Origin: Desulfobacter sp.
Lineage (GTDB): Bacteria; Desulfobacterota; Desulfobacteria; Desulfobacterales; Desulfobacteraceae
Assembly: GCA_028768525.1 (NCBI GenBank)
Contig: CP054837.1
Location: 4,460,001-4,524,000 of the forward strand
Reading direction: 5' to 3'
Length of the DNA stretch: 64,000 nt
The translations under genes and the position numbers were made by a program. Shown here one piece after another: positions 23,121 through 32,563 of the stretch (positions within the stretch are counted from its first letter, which is position 1; every line of letters begins with the position of its first letter). Below the pieces are notes generated by a model. That model was not told the DNA's origin, did no database searches, and saw only the letters and a list, made by a program, of their open reading frames with translations.

Positions 23121-25649
23121 TTGACCCCGCCCATGAAAAGCGGTTATCTTCATGGGATGAACGCTGATACCCCATCAGAAGGGACGGCACCGGATAGGAT
23201 TTCTCAAACTGCCACGCATTCAGACAAGGTGCCGGACATCTTCGGACACAACAATAAAGCCCTGATCTCCCTTGCGGTGAAATGCCGCCTGGTCACCCCG
23301 GAGCAGGAATCCGCCCTGCTGCAAACCCTTGTCCGGAAAAGAAAAGAGCAGCCCGGCTATACGGCTGTCAGCCTGTTCAAGGAAACCAATGTCCTTTCGG
23401 AAACGGATATTGACTTTTTATTCGCCGTCCGGGAGCACCTTGAAATGAAGATGCTGGACAAAAAGTTCGGGGAGCTTGGGGTGGCCAACCGGCTTGTTGA
23501 AGCCAAGAGCGTTCAAAATGCCCTGGATATCCAGAGCCAAATTTTTAAAGAAACAAACCAGAGTAAATTGATCGGCGATATCCTTCTTGAAAACAGGGAA
23601 ATTTCCAGGGCCGATAAGGCCGCCATTCTTCTTACCCAGGACCGGATCAAAGATGAATTCCTTGCCGAGGCCATGAATGATATAGCTGCATCGGAAATGG
23701 AAAAGATCAACCTGAACATGAGGTTCGGTGCCATTGCCGTGAAAAAAGGATATATTACCCTGGATCATTTGAACCGTGCCCTGGCCGTCCAGGAGGCCGA
23801 GGCAAAGGAGGGGAAGCCTAAGCGATATCTGGGCGGCATTCTCAAGGAATTGTTCGATCTTTCCGACGACCGGCTGAGCCGTATTCTTCAGATTCAGAAG
23901 GAGTTGGAGAAAAAACGGCTCTCTCTGGAAACGGCCCTTGAGCGGTACAATACCGAAACCAGCATCAATAAACGTCTGGCAGGCCTCTTTGAGTATCGGT
24001 TTGCCAAAAACAAGCTTGAGGCCCGGCTGCGGCGGAACAGCCGGGAGTTTGAAGATATCAGTGTCCCCGATCTGAAGCGGTGGATTTCATCTGTGGGCAT
24101 TGTCTGGGGAATCTGTCCGGATTCAGATATTCAAAAATTTTTAACCCGTAATACTGTGGGCGATGAAATTGTCATTGCCGCGGGGCAGCCGCCGGAGCCC
24201 GGCAGCGACGGGACTCTGGAGTTCTATTTTGATACGGCAAATCCCCCCGGCGACCGGGAGGGTGAATCCGGCGCACGGTCCTTTGTCAAAAAAGGGGAGC
24301 CCATTGCCCGGCGGATCCCGGCGAGCCCAGGGAAACCGGGCAAGGATGTCAGCGGCTTTACCGTGGCTGCTCCTGAACCGCTGGAGCCCGTTCTGAACTG
24401 CGGGGCCGGCGTCATCCGGGACAATGACCTGTATTTCGCTGATGTAGACGGTTCGCCTGTCCTTTACCGGAACCGCACTCTTTTTGTGAAGGAAATGGCG
24501 GAATCCGTGCCCACCCGCCATCACACCGGCGCCATTGATACGGATATGGAAGACCGGTGGGAAGGGGTGAATCTGAGGGTGGACGGCTCTGTCCTGGCCG
24601 GCGGGAAACTCCGGTGCCGGAATCTTACCGTGTCCGGCAGTATTAAGGGACAGGTGTCTGCTGACGGGGAAATCATCGTCAAAGGAGAAATCGGGAATCC
24701 CTCCGGAGGGGATCCTGCCATCATCAGGGCGGAGGGGGATGTTCAGGCGGCTAAAACGGTCTCCAATGCGATTATTGTCACCGCTAAAGGGGTTAAGGCG
24801 CCCGGCGCGGATCTATCTGCCGCTGCTGTGCAGGCATTGGAGGATATTATCGTAAAGAATGTCCTGGATACCGGCCCCCGGCCCTGTGTGTTGCAGACCG
24901 GCAATGCACCGAATGTGAAGGCCGGGCATATATCCTCCCGGATTCGGTCCTGCCGGGATAAACTGGAGGGGCTGTCCTGCGCCCGTGAGACCCGGGAATT
25001 GGAAGACTGGTTCAGGGAACGCATGGAACTCAAGGATACCTATCTGGAACAGAATGAATTTTTAAAATATCTGTTGGCCCTGATAAAATTCCCCCCCCTG
25101 GCCGGCCTGCCCGGACTGGCGGATAAAATCCGTGCCGCCCGGACCCCCCGGAAGGAATGGGCGAACCTGCCCCGACCGCCCGAGTGTGCCTCGGAGGCAT
25201 TCCGTCAATTTGAAAAAGAGTTTATGGCAACTGCCGGCAGGATGTCACCTGATGCCCTTGAAGAATATATTATTGAACAGGCAGATATAAAATACGGCAT
25301 GTACAGGGCCTCAGTCAGTGCCACCCGCCGCTATAAACGGGAATATGAGGCCAGAAGGGAATTGATCCGGGAGAAAATTGACGACAGCCGGCATGGGATA
25401 AAAAAGCTCGAAAGGGAGATCCGGGCATTGACCGTTCGCAAGGATGCCGCCTCATTGAGCCGGCCTTCCGGGCCCCAAGCCGTACCACCGGCCATCCGGG
25501 TGAAAAACAAGGTGGCAAAGGGGACTGTGATCAAGGGCAAAAAAGCGGTCCTTAAGGTGGACAGGGACATTTTCGGGGTGAAGTTCACCGAATCCCACCA
25601 GACCAGTGAATCGCCTTCCCAAATCGTCATTCAAGGGTTTTATGACTAA
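23121..25649 (+). CDS. DUF342/FapA-family protein with tandem N-terminal helical repeats
   Basis: The protein has up to 842 residues. The C-terminal two thirds (about 300-842) have DUF342 features: a CPDSDIQKFL region, ADVDGSPVLYRNRTLFV, repeated Gly-rich beta turns (VDGSVLAGGKLRCRNLTVSG, IKGQVSADGEIIVKGEIG) typical of polymer-forming right-handed beta helices, and a C-terminal coiled coil. The N-terminal part has two similar segments (FGELGVANRLVEAKSVQNAL and FGAIAVKKGYITLDHLNRAL) like the N-terminal units of GspE/MshE. The start is uncertain: TTG at 23121 has AGGA at the right distance; ATGs at 23133 and 23157 are alternatives. FapA relatives affect flagellar or envelope assembly. PilZ and HDOD genes follow on the same strand. 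Confidence 0.75.
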   Translation: MTPPMKSGYLHGMNADTPSEGTAPDRISQTATHSDKVPDIFGHNNKALISLAVKCRLVTPEQESALLQTLVRKRKEQPGYTAVSLFKETNVLSETDIDFLFAVREHLEMKMLDKKFGELGVANRLVEAKSVQNALDIQSQIFKETNQSKLIGDILLENREISRADKAAILLTQDRIKDEFLAEAMNDIAASEMEKINLNMRFGAIAVKKGYITLDHLNRALAVQEAEAKEGKPKRYLGGILKELFDLSDDRLSRILQIQKELEKKRLSLETALERYNTETSINKRLAGLFEYRFAKNKLEARLRRNSREFEDISVPDLKRWISSVGIVWGICPDSDIQKFLTRNTVGDEIVIAAGQPPEPGSDGTLEFYFDTANPPGDREGESGARSFVKKGEPIARRIPASPGKPGKDVSGFTVAAPEPLEPVLNCGAGVIRDNDLYFADVDGSPVLYRNRTLFVKEMAESVPTRHHTGAIDTDMEDRWEGVNLRVDGSVLAGGKLRCRNLTVSGSIKGQVSADGEIIVKGEIGNPSGGDPAIIRAEGDVQAAKTVSNAIIVTAKGVKAPGADLSAAAVQALEDIIVKNVLDTGPRPCVLQTGNAPNVKAGHISSRIRSCRDKLEGLSCARETRELEDWFRERMELKDTYLEQNEFLKYLLALIKFPPLAGLPGLADKIRAARTPRKEWANLPRPPECASEAFRQFEKEFMATAGRMSPDALEEYIIEQADIKYGMYRASVSATRRYKREYEARRELIREKIDDSRHGIKKLEREIRALTVRKDAASLSRPSGPQAVPPAIRVKNKVAKGTVIKGKKAVLKVDRDIFGVKFTESHQTSESPSQIVIQGFYD

Positions 25650-25785
25650 AAATTTTTGACTTTCAATACCATCGTTGGCATACTCATTCGTATACTGTAA
25701 AAAATCGTGTTCTCCATGGGTCCGGGCCGAAACAGCGAACGGCGTCTACACAAGGCGGCAGCTTAGCCGGTGAGGAAAAGGAATA

Positions 25786-26196
25786 GTGTCCGAGTCAAGT
25801 CAACAATTCAATGTGTCAGGCATTACCGCCAGGCTGTTTGAGGCCATCTTGAAAATGGATGAGGGCCGCAAGAAAGATGTGCTCCTGATGATAGGGGATG
25901 AGCGGCAGTATGAGCGCCTGCCCTACCTAATGCAGATCAAGTGTGGTACGGATAAGGAATGTTTTACGGATTTTATCCTGGATATCAGCCCGGGCGGTAT
26001 CTTCCTTGAAACCATCCATCCCCTCTTTGCCGGACAGAAACTAGAACTGACATTTGAGTTTAAAGATGCAGGCCATCCCCTTGTCATCACTGGAAATGTG
26101 GCCTGGATCGGTATAAACGGAGCCGGCATTCAATTTGTGTTTGACAGCCGGGAGCAGCGGGACCGGGTGGCGGAGCATATCCGTAAGCTGTATTGA
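25786..26196 (+). CDS. PilZ-domain c-di-GMP effector
   Basis: The 136-residue protein starts at a GTG preceded by GAGGAAAAGG. After an ~40-residue N-terminal helix comes ERQYERLPYLMQI, holding the basic PilZ entry, and DFILDISPGGIFLET, with the D-x-S-x-x-G core. The beta-barrel ends GAGIQFVFDS. It should bind c-di-GMP and act on a partner protein. It lies 11 bp upstream of the HDOD gene and is probably co-transcribed with it. Confidence 0.82.
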   Translation: MSESSQQFNVSGITARLFEAILKMDEGRKKDVLLMIGDERQYERLPYLMQIKCGTDKECFTDFILDISPGGIFLETIHPLFAGQKLELTFEFKDAGHPLVITGNVAWIGINGAGIQFVFDSREQRDRVAEHIRKLY

Positions 26197-26207
26197 CGGG
26201 GGCCTGA

Positions 26208-27569
26208 ATGGCAGACCAAACGGGAATGAAAAAAATACTGGTGGCCAATAAAGAGCCTGAAAAGGCCGAAGAAACGGCAACATATCTTGAACGGTTTTTC
26301 AAGGTCAGCACCATTTGTTCACCCAAAGCCTTTTTTGACCTGGACAGCCGGTTTGACCTGATGCTCATTGACCATAATTTCACCCCCAATTCGGGCATTG
26401 ATTTTTTAATGGATATTCTGCCCCGCTACAAGCTGCCGGTATTGATGCTCACGCCGTCCGGAGATCCCCAGTGTGCGGTGGAAGCCCTGCGGGTGGGGGC
26501 GTTCAACTACATCGTGAAAACCGGGGGATATCTTAAGTTCCTGCATATTGCCATTGATGATGCGGTTAATAAATACAGGGAACGCCAGGACCTGAAACAT
26601 ACCGTTTCCGAGTTAAAGAAAAGGCTGTTCATCCTGGAAGGGAAAACCCGCACCCAGGGTGCCAAGCCCAAGGCGGCCGCCCCCGTCGCGGGGGACGCCG
26701 CGTCCAAAACCGAGCCCCCGAAGCCGGAGCGGAACCTGATGGAGGAGATCGTTTCCAGGTTCAAAAAAGGGGATGTCAACCTGCCCACCCTTCCTGAAAT
26801 CACCATGAAATTCAACCGCCTCGTAAAAAAAGGGGCGAATCTGAAAGAGGTGGCTGATTTTTTAAAACAGGATGTTGCCATTACCTCAAAATTGATCAAT
26901 GTGGCCAACTCGGCCCTCTACCGGGGCATTGAAAAGACCACCAGGGTGGAAGACGCCGTTGGAAAGCTTGGCCTTGGCAAAACCCGGCAATATGTGGAAA
27001 TTATCGCCAACCGTAGCCTGTATACCTCGGACAACAAGCGTTTTGCCGGCCTGGTGGAGAAATTGTGGGAACATTCCCTGGCAACGGCCTATGCCTCGGA
27101 GTACCTGCTGAATCTGCTCCATTTAAAATCCAGTATTGATATTTTTTCCCTGGGCCTCACCCATGATATCGGTAAACTCGTCCTCCTCCAGGTGATCGGC
27201 GAACTGGAGGGGAAAAGCGGCGGCGAAAAGGTGTTCAGCCGAAAAAAAATATTAACCACCCTGAAGCAGTACCACGGCAATTTCGGGGCCGTGCTCCTGA
27301 ACCGGTGGGGGTTCCCAAAGCCCTTCAAGGATGTGGCCGTATGCCACGATCATTTCCATAAAATGGATGATCCGTCGCCGGAATTTCTTTGTGTCCATTT
27401 TGCCAACCTGCTGGTGACGGCACAGGGTTTTAATATTGAGGCATCCGTGTCCGGACCGGATCTTGACAAAGTCGAGTCCGCCTATCTGCTAAGGCTGCGG
27501 CCAGACGATATTGAAGGGGTCAAAGAAAAAACCGCCGACTATATGGCGGAGATGCGGAAGGCCATCTGA
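26208..27569 (+). CDS. receiver-HDOD signalling protein
   Basis: The 453-residue protein joins a receiver-like domain (about 8-125; DLMLIDHNFTPNSGID has an Asp at the acceptor site, but the acidic pocket is replaced by ANKEPEK, so phosphorylation is doubtful) with a linker and an HDOD domain (about 185-390; LPTLPEITMKFNRLV, DVAITSKLINVANSALY and THDIGKLVLLQVIGE). HDOD proteins are degenerate HD proteins that mediate protein contacts in c-di-GMP, motility and stress pathways. The upstream PilZ and DUF342 genes support a surface or motility role. Confidence 0.82.
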   Translation: MADQTGMKKILVANKEPEKAEETATYLERFFKVSTICSPKAFFDLDSRFDLMLIDHNFTPNSGIDFLMDILPRYKLPVLMLTPSGDPQCAVEALRVGAFNYIVKTGGYLKFLHIAIDDAVNKYRERQDLKHTVSELKKRLFILEGKTRTQGAKPKAAAPVAGDAASKTEPPKPERNLMEEIVSRFKKGDVNLPTLPEITMKFNRLVKKGANLKEVADFLKQDVAITSKLINVANSALYRGIEKTTRVEDAVGKLGLGKTRQYVEIIANRSLYTSDNKRFAGLVEKLWEHSLATAYASEYLLNLLHLKSSIDIFSLGLTHDIGKLVLLQVIGELEGKSGGEKVFSRKKILTTLKQYHGNFGAVLLNRWGFPKPFKDVAVCHDHFHKMDDPSPEFLCVHFANLLVTAQGFNIEASVSGPDLDKVESAYLLRLRPDDIEGVKEKTADYMAEMRKAI

Positions 27570-27591
27570 CACCGGAATAGGGGGGACGGGC

Positions 27592-27624
27592 GCCGGCTGT
27601 TGATACATGGGATAAACAGCCGGC
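27592..27624. terminator. shared hairpin between convergent genes
   Basis: GCCGGCTGTT (27592-27601) and AACAGCCGGC (27615-27624) form a perfect 10-bp stem in the gap between the convergent HDOD and FadL genes. No T run follows on either strand, so it may stall transcription or protect 3' ends. Confidence 0.45.
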
Positions 27625-27634
27625 ACACCAAGGC

Positions 27635-28894
27635 CTAAAAGAAACGATACTCCATGGAAAGCGCCGCCGTATAATTGGTTTTGCTGTATTCGGTTTCCGG
27701 GGCACCTGAGGCAGGGTCGGCAGGTGCGGTATCAGAAACATAAAAACTGCCCATGAGACCCAGTTTGAATGCCAGCCGTTCCGTGGCCCGGTAGGTTCCG
27801 CCCACAGACAGGGTATGGCAGTCCAGCGGGGGGCTCATCTGTTCGATAATGCCGTAGTCTGCCGGATCTATTCCGGTGTCGGTGTACATATACCCCCAGG
27901 TGGCCGTCCATTTTTCATTGAAGGCATAGGCAAAGGCGATGGCGATGTCATAGGCATTATGATTCACCTTGCCATTCTGGTCACCCCAGTTTGCATCCTT
28001 TTCAAAGTAATAGGTAAAAGAAGGGCTGACGGTCAGTTTCGGCGCGGCGGCCCACTGCATGCCCAGGCCCAGTACCGCAGGCAGGTCCCTGGCGTAGCTG
28101 TGGCCGTCTTCCCGGTTGTTTTGTTGCAACAGAAAGCGTCCCATGGCATTGGTGTCTCCTGGAATTTTGGTCTCCCAGTCCAGGTTGACCCGGGTCTCAT
28201 ATCGCAGGGCCAGGTTGAATGCTTTATTGGGCCGGTAGTTCATGCCGAATACCCCGCCCCAGCCCTGGGCATCCTGTTCAAATTTGGCAATGATATCGCT
28301 TCCCAGGTACCCCCGGATATCCACTTTTTTTTCCGTGATCACCCGCCGGATGCCGGCAGAAAATGAAAAATTGTCGCTAAGGGCGTAGGAGGCACCGGCC
28401 GTAAGGCCGTAATCATAGCTTTCAACATAGGCATATTGGTTTTTCAGCAGATCTTCCCTGCCCAGCCCGACGCCGGTCAATTTATTGCTGACCTGGCGGG
28501 TAATGATATTCCCCTCTTTGTATTCCACTTCCCCGCCCCCGCCCGGGACGGTGAAACTGCCGTAAAATGCCCAATTATCCTTTTTATATATGGCAAATAG
28601 GGAGGGCACGACGGGATAGTTTTCATTGCCGTAATCCCTTCCGCCGGTGGTGTGGTCGTAATTGGTGGATATAAACTGGGCATCCAGGGCGCAGGTCAGC
28701 CCGTTTTTGAGCTGCATGATCCCGGCCGGGTTGTAGGCGGCGATGTCCGCCCCCTCAATGGCGCCGTTCCGGCTGGGGCCGCCGGCGTAGGCGGCCGATA
28801 AATTCTGCTTGTTATCCACCCCGCCGGCCAGCACCGCCTGGGGTACCCCTAACAAAGCGGCCGTAAGGGCCATCATTACCAGTATTTTTTTCAT
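27635..28894 (-). CDS. FadL/OmpP1/TodX-family outer-membrane transporter
   Basis: The 419-residue protein has a Sec signal peptide (MKKILVMMALTAALLGVPQA, cleavage near VLAGG). The mature N-terminus has the FadL hatch-like pattern SRNGAIEGADIAAYNPAGI, and the rest consists of alternating amphipathic strands ending EYRFF with a terminal Phe, as for a 14-strand barrel. FadL proteins carry long-chain fatty acids or aromatic compounds across the outer membrane. The acyl-CoA ligase at 41.5 kb and the acyl-CoA thioesterase nearby suggest fatty-acid uptake. It is transcribed alone. Confidence 0.88.
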   Translation of the reverse strand: MKKILVMMALTAALLGVPQAVLAGGVDNKQNLSAAYAGGPSRNGAIEGADIAAYNPAGIMQLKNGLTCALDAQFISTNYDHTTGGRDYGNENYPVVPSLFAIYKKDNWAFYGSFTVPGGGGEVEYKEGNIITRQVSNKLTGVGLGREDLLKNQYAYVESYDYGLTAGASYALSDNFSFSAGIRRVITEKKVDIRGYLGSDIIAKFEQDAQGWGGVFGMNYRPNKAFNLALRYETRVNLDWETKIPGDTNAMGRFLLQQNNREDGHSYARDLPAVLGLGMQWAAAPKLTVSPSFTYYFEKDANWGDQNGKVNHNAYDIAIAFAYAFNEKWTATWGYMYTDTGIDPADYGIIEQMSPPLDCHTLSVGGTYRATERLAFKLGLMGSFYVSDTAPADPASGAPETEYSKTNYTAALSMEYRFF

Positions 28895-29106
28895 TTTGTC
28901 TCCTTCAACTCCAGTCCCGCATGAGAGGCATTTAGCAATGCGGATCCATCCAAATCATATATAAAATACGGAGCCGCTATTTACCGGTTATTTCCCTGTT
29001 TGTCCACCGGATTTTTGGGTTTACCGTTTTCAAAGGATTGAATTTTTGGTATTGGCATGGAAAGGGAGTTAACCTCTGTATTTTTGGGTCACAAGGGTGG
29101 TTTTTT

Positions 29107-30009
29107 ATGGGCAGAATGGGAATAATCGCATGTGCAATGCTTTGTTTTATCTGGGTTTCAATGGTGTCCCCTCCATGTTTCGCCTCCGGGGTTGATGCGG
29201 CCAATGCCGCAGTAAAGGCATTGAAGGCGGGAGACAGGAAAAAGGCAGAAATATTGTTTAGAAGCGCCCTGAGGTCCAATGAACTCTCAAAAGAAAACTA
29301 TATCATTGTGAACAACCAATTGGCAGAACTCTTGCGGTCTCAAGCCAAAAACGGCGAAGCCATTGACCGCTATTCCGAATCCCTCTACCTGATTCCGGAC
29401 AATCCAGGGGCCCGGCTGGGGCGGGGCACCCTCTATCATCAAATGGGGAAATACCAAAAGGCTGTCCAGGACCTGACCCGGTACACGGAGCTCATGCCAA
29501 AAGATCCCAACGGTTATATACAGAGGGCACTGGCTTTCAGGGCATTGAACAACTTCGACCGGGCCATATCCGACATGGATCATGCCGTCTGGCTGAGACC
29601 GGGAAATAAAACCGCCCATATCCGCCGGGGGAATACCTATTTTGCAGCTGGCAACTATAATCTGGCATTGGCTGATTTTGAGACGGCCGTTAATATTGAT
29701 TCTAAAAATCCCTATGCCTACCAGGCCATGGCCTGGGTCTATGCCGCCTGCCCAAACCCGGATTTCCGCAATGGAAAAAAAGCGGTTGAACTGGCACAAA
29801 AAGCCCTGAAACTCGAAAATACCACCCCGGCCGATCCGCTTTTTCCGGCCACCCTGGCAGCGGCCTATGCCGAATCAGGGATGTACCGGAAAGCCGCAGA
29901 CGCCCAGAAACTGGCCATTGCCAGGGCAAGGGGGGGACAGGCCGGCATGGCGGAGCATTCCAGGAGGCTGAATTTGTATGAACAGGGGCGGCCTTACCGG
30001 CCTGAATGA
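29107..30009 (+). CDS. exported TPR-repeat protein
   Basis: Starting at the ATG at 29107 (AGGGTGG seven bases upstream) gives a 300-residue protein with a signal peptide (MGRMGIIACAMLCFIWVSMV, then FASG). Tetratricopeptide repeats follow from about residue 30 to 230, with the usual A/G/Y spacing (PGARLGRGTLYHQMGKYQKA, DPNGYIQRALAFRALNNFDR, KTAHIRRGNTYFAAGNYNLA). It probably scaffolds a periplasmic or envelope complex. It stands between the FadL gene and dsdA with its own gap and no clear partner. Confidence 0.8.
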   Translation: MGRMGIIACAMLCFIWVSMVSPPCFASGVDAANAAVKALKAGDRKKAEILFRSALRSNELSKENYIIVNNQLAELLRSQAKNGEAIDRYSESLYLIPDNPGARLGRGTLYHQMGKYQKAVQDLTRYTELMPKDPNGYIQRALAFRALNNFDRAISDMDHAVWLRPGNKTAHIRRGNTYFAAGNYNLALADFETAVNIDSKNPYAYQAMAWVYAACPNPDFRNGKKAVELAQKALKLENTTPADPLFPATLAAAYAESGMYRKAADAQKLAIARARGGQAGMAEHSRRLNLYEQGRPYRPE

Positions 30010-30109
30010 ACAGGCCCGTACCGGTTGCATCTGCCAGGCGTTCAGCTGGCGGGAATTAAAAAAATAAACTATGCCCAAGCGGCAGAATTCAATATGCGGA
30101 GTCTATGAT

Positions 30110-31459
30110 ATGTCAAAATTAATAGCCGGCAGAACACTGGAACAATGGCTTGAATCCCATCCGGTTCTGGCGCAGCTCATGGGCAGTGAGGAAACCTTCT
30201 GGTTCAACAGACATCCCCGGGCGGTGGCCGCCACCCTGGCCGGTCTGGATATCGGCCAGGAAGATGTCCAGGATGCGGCAGACCGCCTGGACCGTTTTGC
30301 CCCCTATATTTCACGGGTGTTCCCGGATACTGCGGAACGAAAGGGGATCATTGAGTCCCCCCTTATATGTATTCCGGACATGCAGGACGCCCTTTCCAGA
30401 TACCTGGGGCTGCCCCTTGCCGGCAGGCTGATGCTCAAGTGTGACAATGATCTGCCCATATCCGGTTCGGTGAAGGCCAGGGGAGGCATCTATGAAGTCC
30501 TGAAGCATGCCGAGTCCCTGGCCGTTGAAAACGGACTGCTTTCCCCTGGCGACAATTACGCCGGCCTGGATGACAAGCGGTTTAAGGAATTTTTCGGCCG
30601 GTATTCCATTGCCGTGGGCTCAACCGGAAACCTGGGCCTGTCCATCGGTATCATGGGCGCCCAACTGGGATTCCGGGTCACGGTTCATATGTCGGCCGAT
30701 GCCAAAGCCTGGAAAAAGGACCGTTTAAGGGCCAAAGGCGTTGAGGTCATCGAATACGACGGAGACTACGGCAAGGCCGTGGCCCAGGGCCGGAAACAGG
30801 CGGCGGCAGATCCTCTATGCCACTTTGTGGATGATGAGAATTCAAAGGATCTGTTCATGGGATATGCCGTGGCGGCCCTGCGCCTTAAGTCCCAGTTGGC
30901 GGACCTTGGGGTCAAACCGGATAAGGACCACCCGCTTTTTGTCTATCTGCCCTGCGGGGTGGGCGGTGCCCCCGGCGGTATCTCCTTCGGCCTGAAACTG
31001 GTATTCGGAGAACATGTCCACTGCATATTTGCCGAACCCACCCGGTCGCCGGCCATGTTCCTGGGGGTGTACACGGGGATGCTCGACGGGGTCTGTGTTC
31101 AGGATTTCGGTCTGGACAATGTCACCGATGCCGACGGCCTTGCCTGCGGGCGGCCTTCGGGATTCTCCGCAAAACGGATGAAAGATCTCATCGACGGATT
31201 TTATACCGTATCCGATGCCACCCTTTTTCGCCAGCTTGCCCTCATGGCCGATAATGAAAAGATATTCATGGAGCCGTCGGCCCTGGCCGGGCTTTCCGGA
31301 ATGGCACATGTCCTTCGAACACCGGACTGCCTGGAAGGGAGCGGATGCGCAAATCACCCGGACCGGGCCGTCCACATCGCCTGGGGAACCGGGGGCGCCA
31401 TGGTGCCCAGAGAAATAATGGACGCCTATTATTTAAAGGGCAAAAGCCAGGCCCGGTGA
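30110..31459 (+). CDS. dsdA: D-serine ammonia-lyase (D-serine dehydratase)
   Basis: The 449-residue protein matches DsdA in length and motifs. SGSVKARGGIYEVLKHAE (about 120-137) contains the lysine that binds pyridoxal phosphate, GSTGNLGLSIGIMGAQLG forms the phosphate-binding loop, and LPCGVGGAPGGISFGLKL is the second glycine loop. It converts D-serine to pyruvate and ammonia in the cytoplasm. I chose the ATG at 30110 because it has GCGGAG upstream and a typical N-terminus; an upstream ATG at 30071 is possible. No DsdC regulator or DsdX transporter is adjacent, although an AraC-type gene follows 92 bp downstream. Confidence 0.92.
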   Translation: MSKLIAGRTLEQWLESHPVLAQLMGSEETFWFNRHPRAVAATLAGLDIGQEDVQDAADRLDRFAPYISRVFPDTAERKGIIESPLICIPDMQDALSRYLGLPLAGRLMLKCDNDLPISGSVKARGGIYEVLKHAESLAVENGLLSPGDNYAGLDDKRFKEFFGRYSIAVGSTGNLGLSIGIMGAQLGFRVTVHMSADAKAWKKDRLRAKGVEVIEYDGDYGKAVAQGRKQAAADPLCHFVDDENSKDLFMGYAVAALRLKSQLADLGVKPDKDHPLFVYLPCGVGGAPGGISFGLKLVFGEHVHCIFAEPTRSPAMFLGVYTGMLDGVCVQDFGLDNVTDADGLACGRPSGFSAKRMKDLIDGFYTVSDATLFRQLALMADNEKIFMEPSALAGLSGMAHVLRTPDCLEGSGCANHPDRAVHIAWGTGGAMVPREIMDAYYLKGKSQAR

Positions 31460-31551
31460 ACCCCAACCCATCGGAACAGATGTGGGTTCTTGGCTGAGCG
31501 GTTCTGTCGCGGATTTGTCAAAGTCTCACCGGGTATGCTACATAATCATCC

Positions 31552-32448
31552 ATGATGGATGATATCCCCCAGGTTGCCTTTCATAAGCCGAAAAAAGACC
31601 GGTTTGAGTTTGAGGTGCTTCCCTTTGAACACTTTTTTTCAAGAAAGATCAAACCGGACTTTCCCGTGGACCGGCCCCACCGTCTGGAATTTTATCAGCT
31701 CTTATATATCACCAAGGGAGAAGGCAGGCATTATATTGATTTCAAGCCCTATGAATTTTCCCCCGGCAGCCTTCTTTTTGTCTCTCCAGGACAGGTCCAT
31801 GCCTTTGAGGTGAACCTGGAAGCGGCCGGATTTCTCATTCTCTTTACCGAAGATTTTCTGGCCAAAAACATGATCCATTCGGATATTCTCCCCTTTTCCA
31901 GATTGTTCAACTACCATCTTTATCCGCCGGTAATACCGCCGCGGGACACCCCTGATTCTGTTTTCGGCCCCATTATCAATGAGATCCATAACGAGTATAT
32001 GCTTGCCGAATCCTTTGCCAAGGAGGAGATGCTCAGGACCCTGCTTAAACTCCTGCTGCTCAAGGCGGAGCGGATTAAACGGGAATTGGCCCCAGGGGAA
32101 AAGAATTCGGAATGGGTGGCCAGGTTTGGTGAATTCAAATCCCTGCTGGCAGATAAATTTGCTGAAACGCGGAATGCGCAGGCCTATGCGGATATGATGA
32201 ATATCTCTTATAATCATCTCAATAAAATTGCCAAGGCCGTGACCGGCAGTACGGCCAAATCCTTTATCGACGGGTTTATCATTCTGGAAATCAAGCGGCA
32301 GCTGGCCGTATCCGATATTTCCGTCAAGGAGCTGGCATATCTTATGGGATTTGACGAACCCACCAATTTTGTAAAATATTTCAGAAAGCATACCCGTAAG
32401 TCCCCGGCCCAGTTCAGAAGAGTGCTGATGCAATCGCCGGCATTTTAA
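31552..32448 (+). CDS. AraC-family transcriptional regulator
   Basis: The 298-residue protein has an N-terminal cupin sensor (HRLEFYQLLYITKGEGRHYI, then SPGSLLFVSPGQVHAFE) and a C-terminal double helix-turn-helix (about 195-295; AQAYADMMNISYNHLNKIAK and VKELAYLMGFDEPTNFVKYF, ending SPAQFRR). It lies between dsdA and the ferredoxin/methyltransferase/molybdoenzyme genes on the same strand, so it could control either. No operator was found by eye. Confidence 0.9.
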   Translation: MMDDIPQVAFHKPKKDRFEFEVLPFEHFFSRKIKPDFPVDRPHRLEFYQLLYITKGEGRHYIDFKPYEFSPGSLLFVSPGQVHAFEVNLEAAGFLILFTEDFLAKNMIHSDILPFSRLFNYHLYPPVIPPRDTPDSVFGPIINEIHNEYMLAESFAKEEMLRTLLKLLLLKAERIKRELAPGEKNSEWVARFGEFKSLLADKFAETRNAQAYADMMNISYNHLNKIAKAVTGSTAKSFIDGFIILEIKRQLAVSDISVKELAYLMGFDEPTNFVKYFRKHTRKSPAQFRRVLMQSPAF

Positions 32449-32563
32449 AATATCCATCTGATTCGATATTTACCATTCTTTGCCACAGATGCACCTATAA
32501 AATCGTTGTGGCAGGCTGTATTCTGGTGTCCAAATTGTGTTCCCCAGATTAAGAGGTAAAAAA

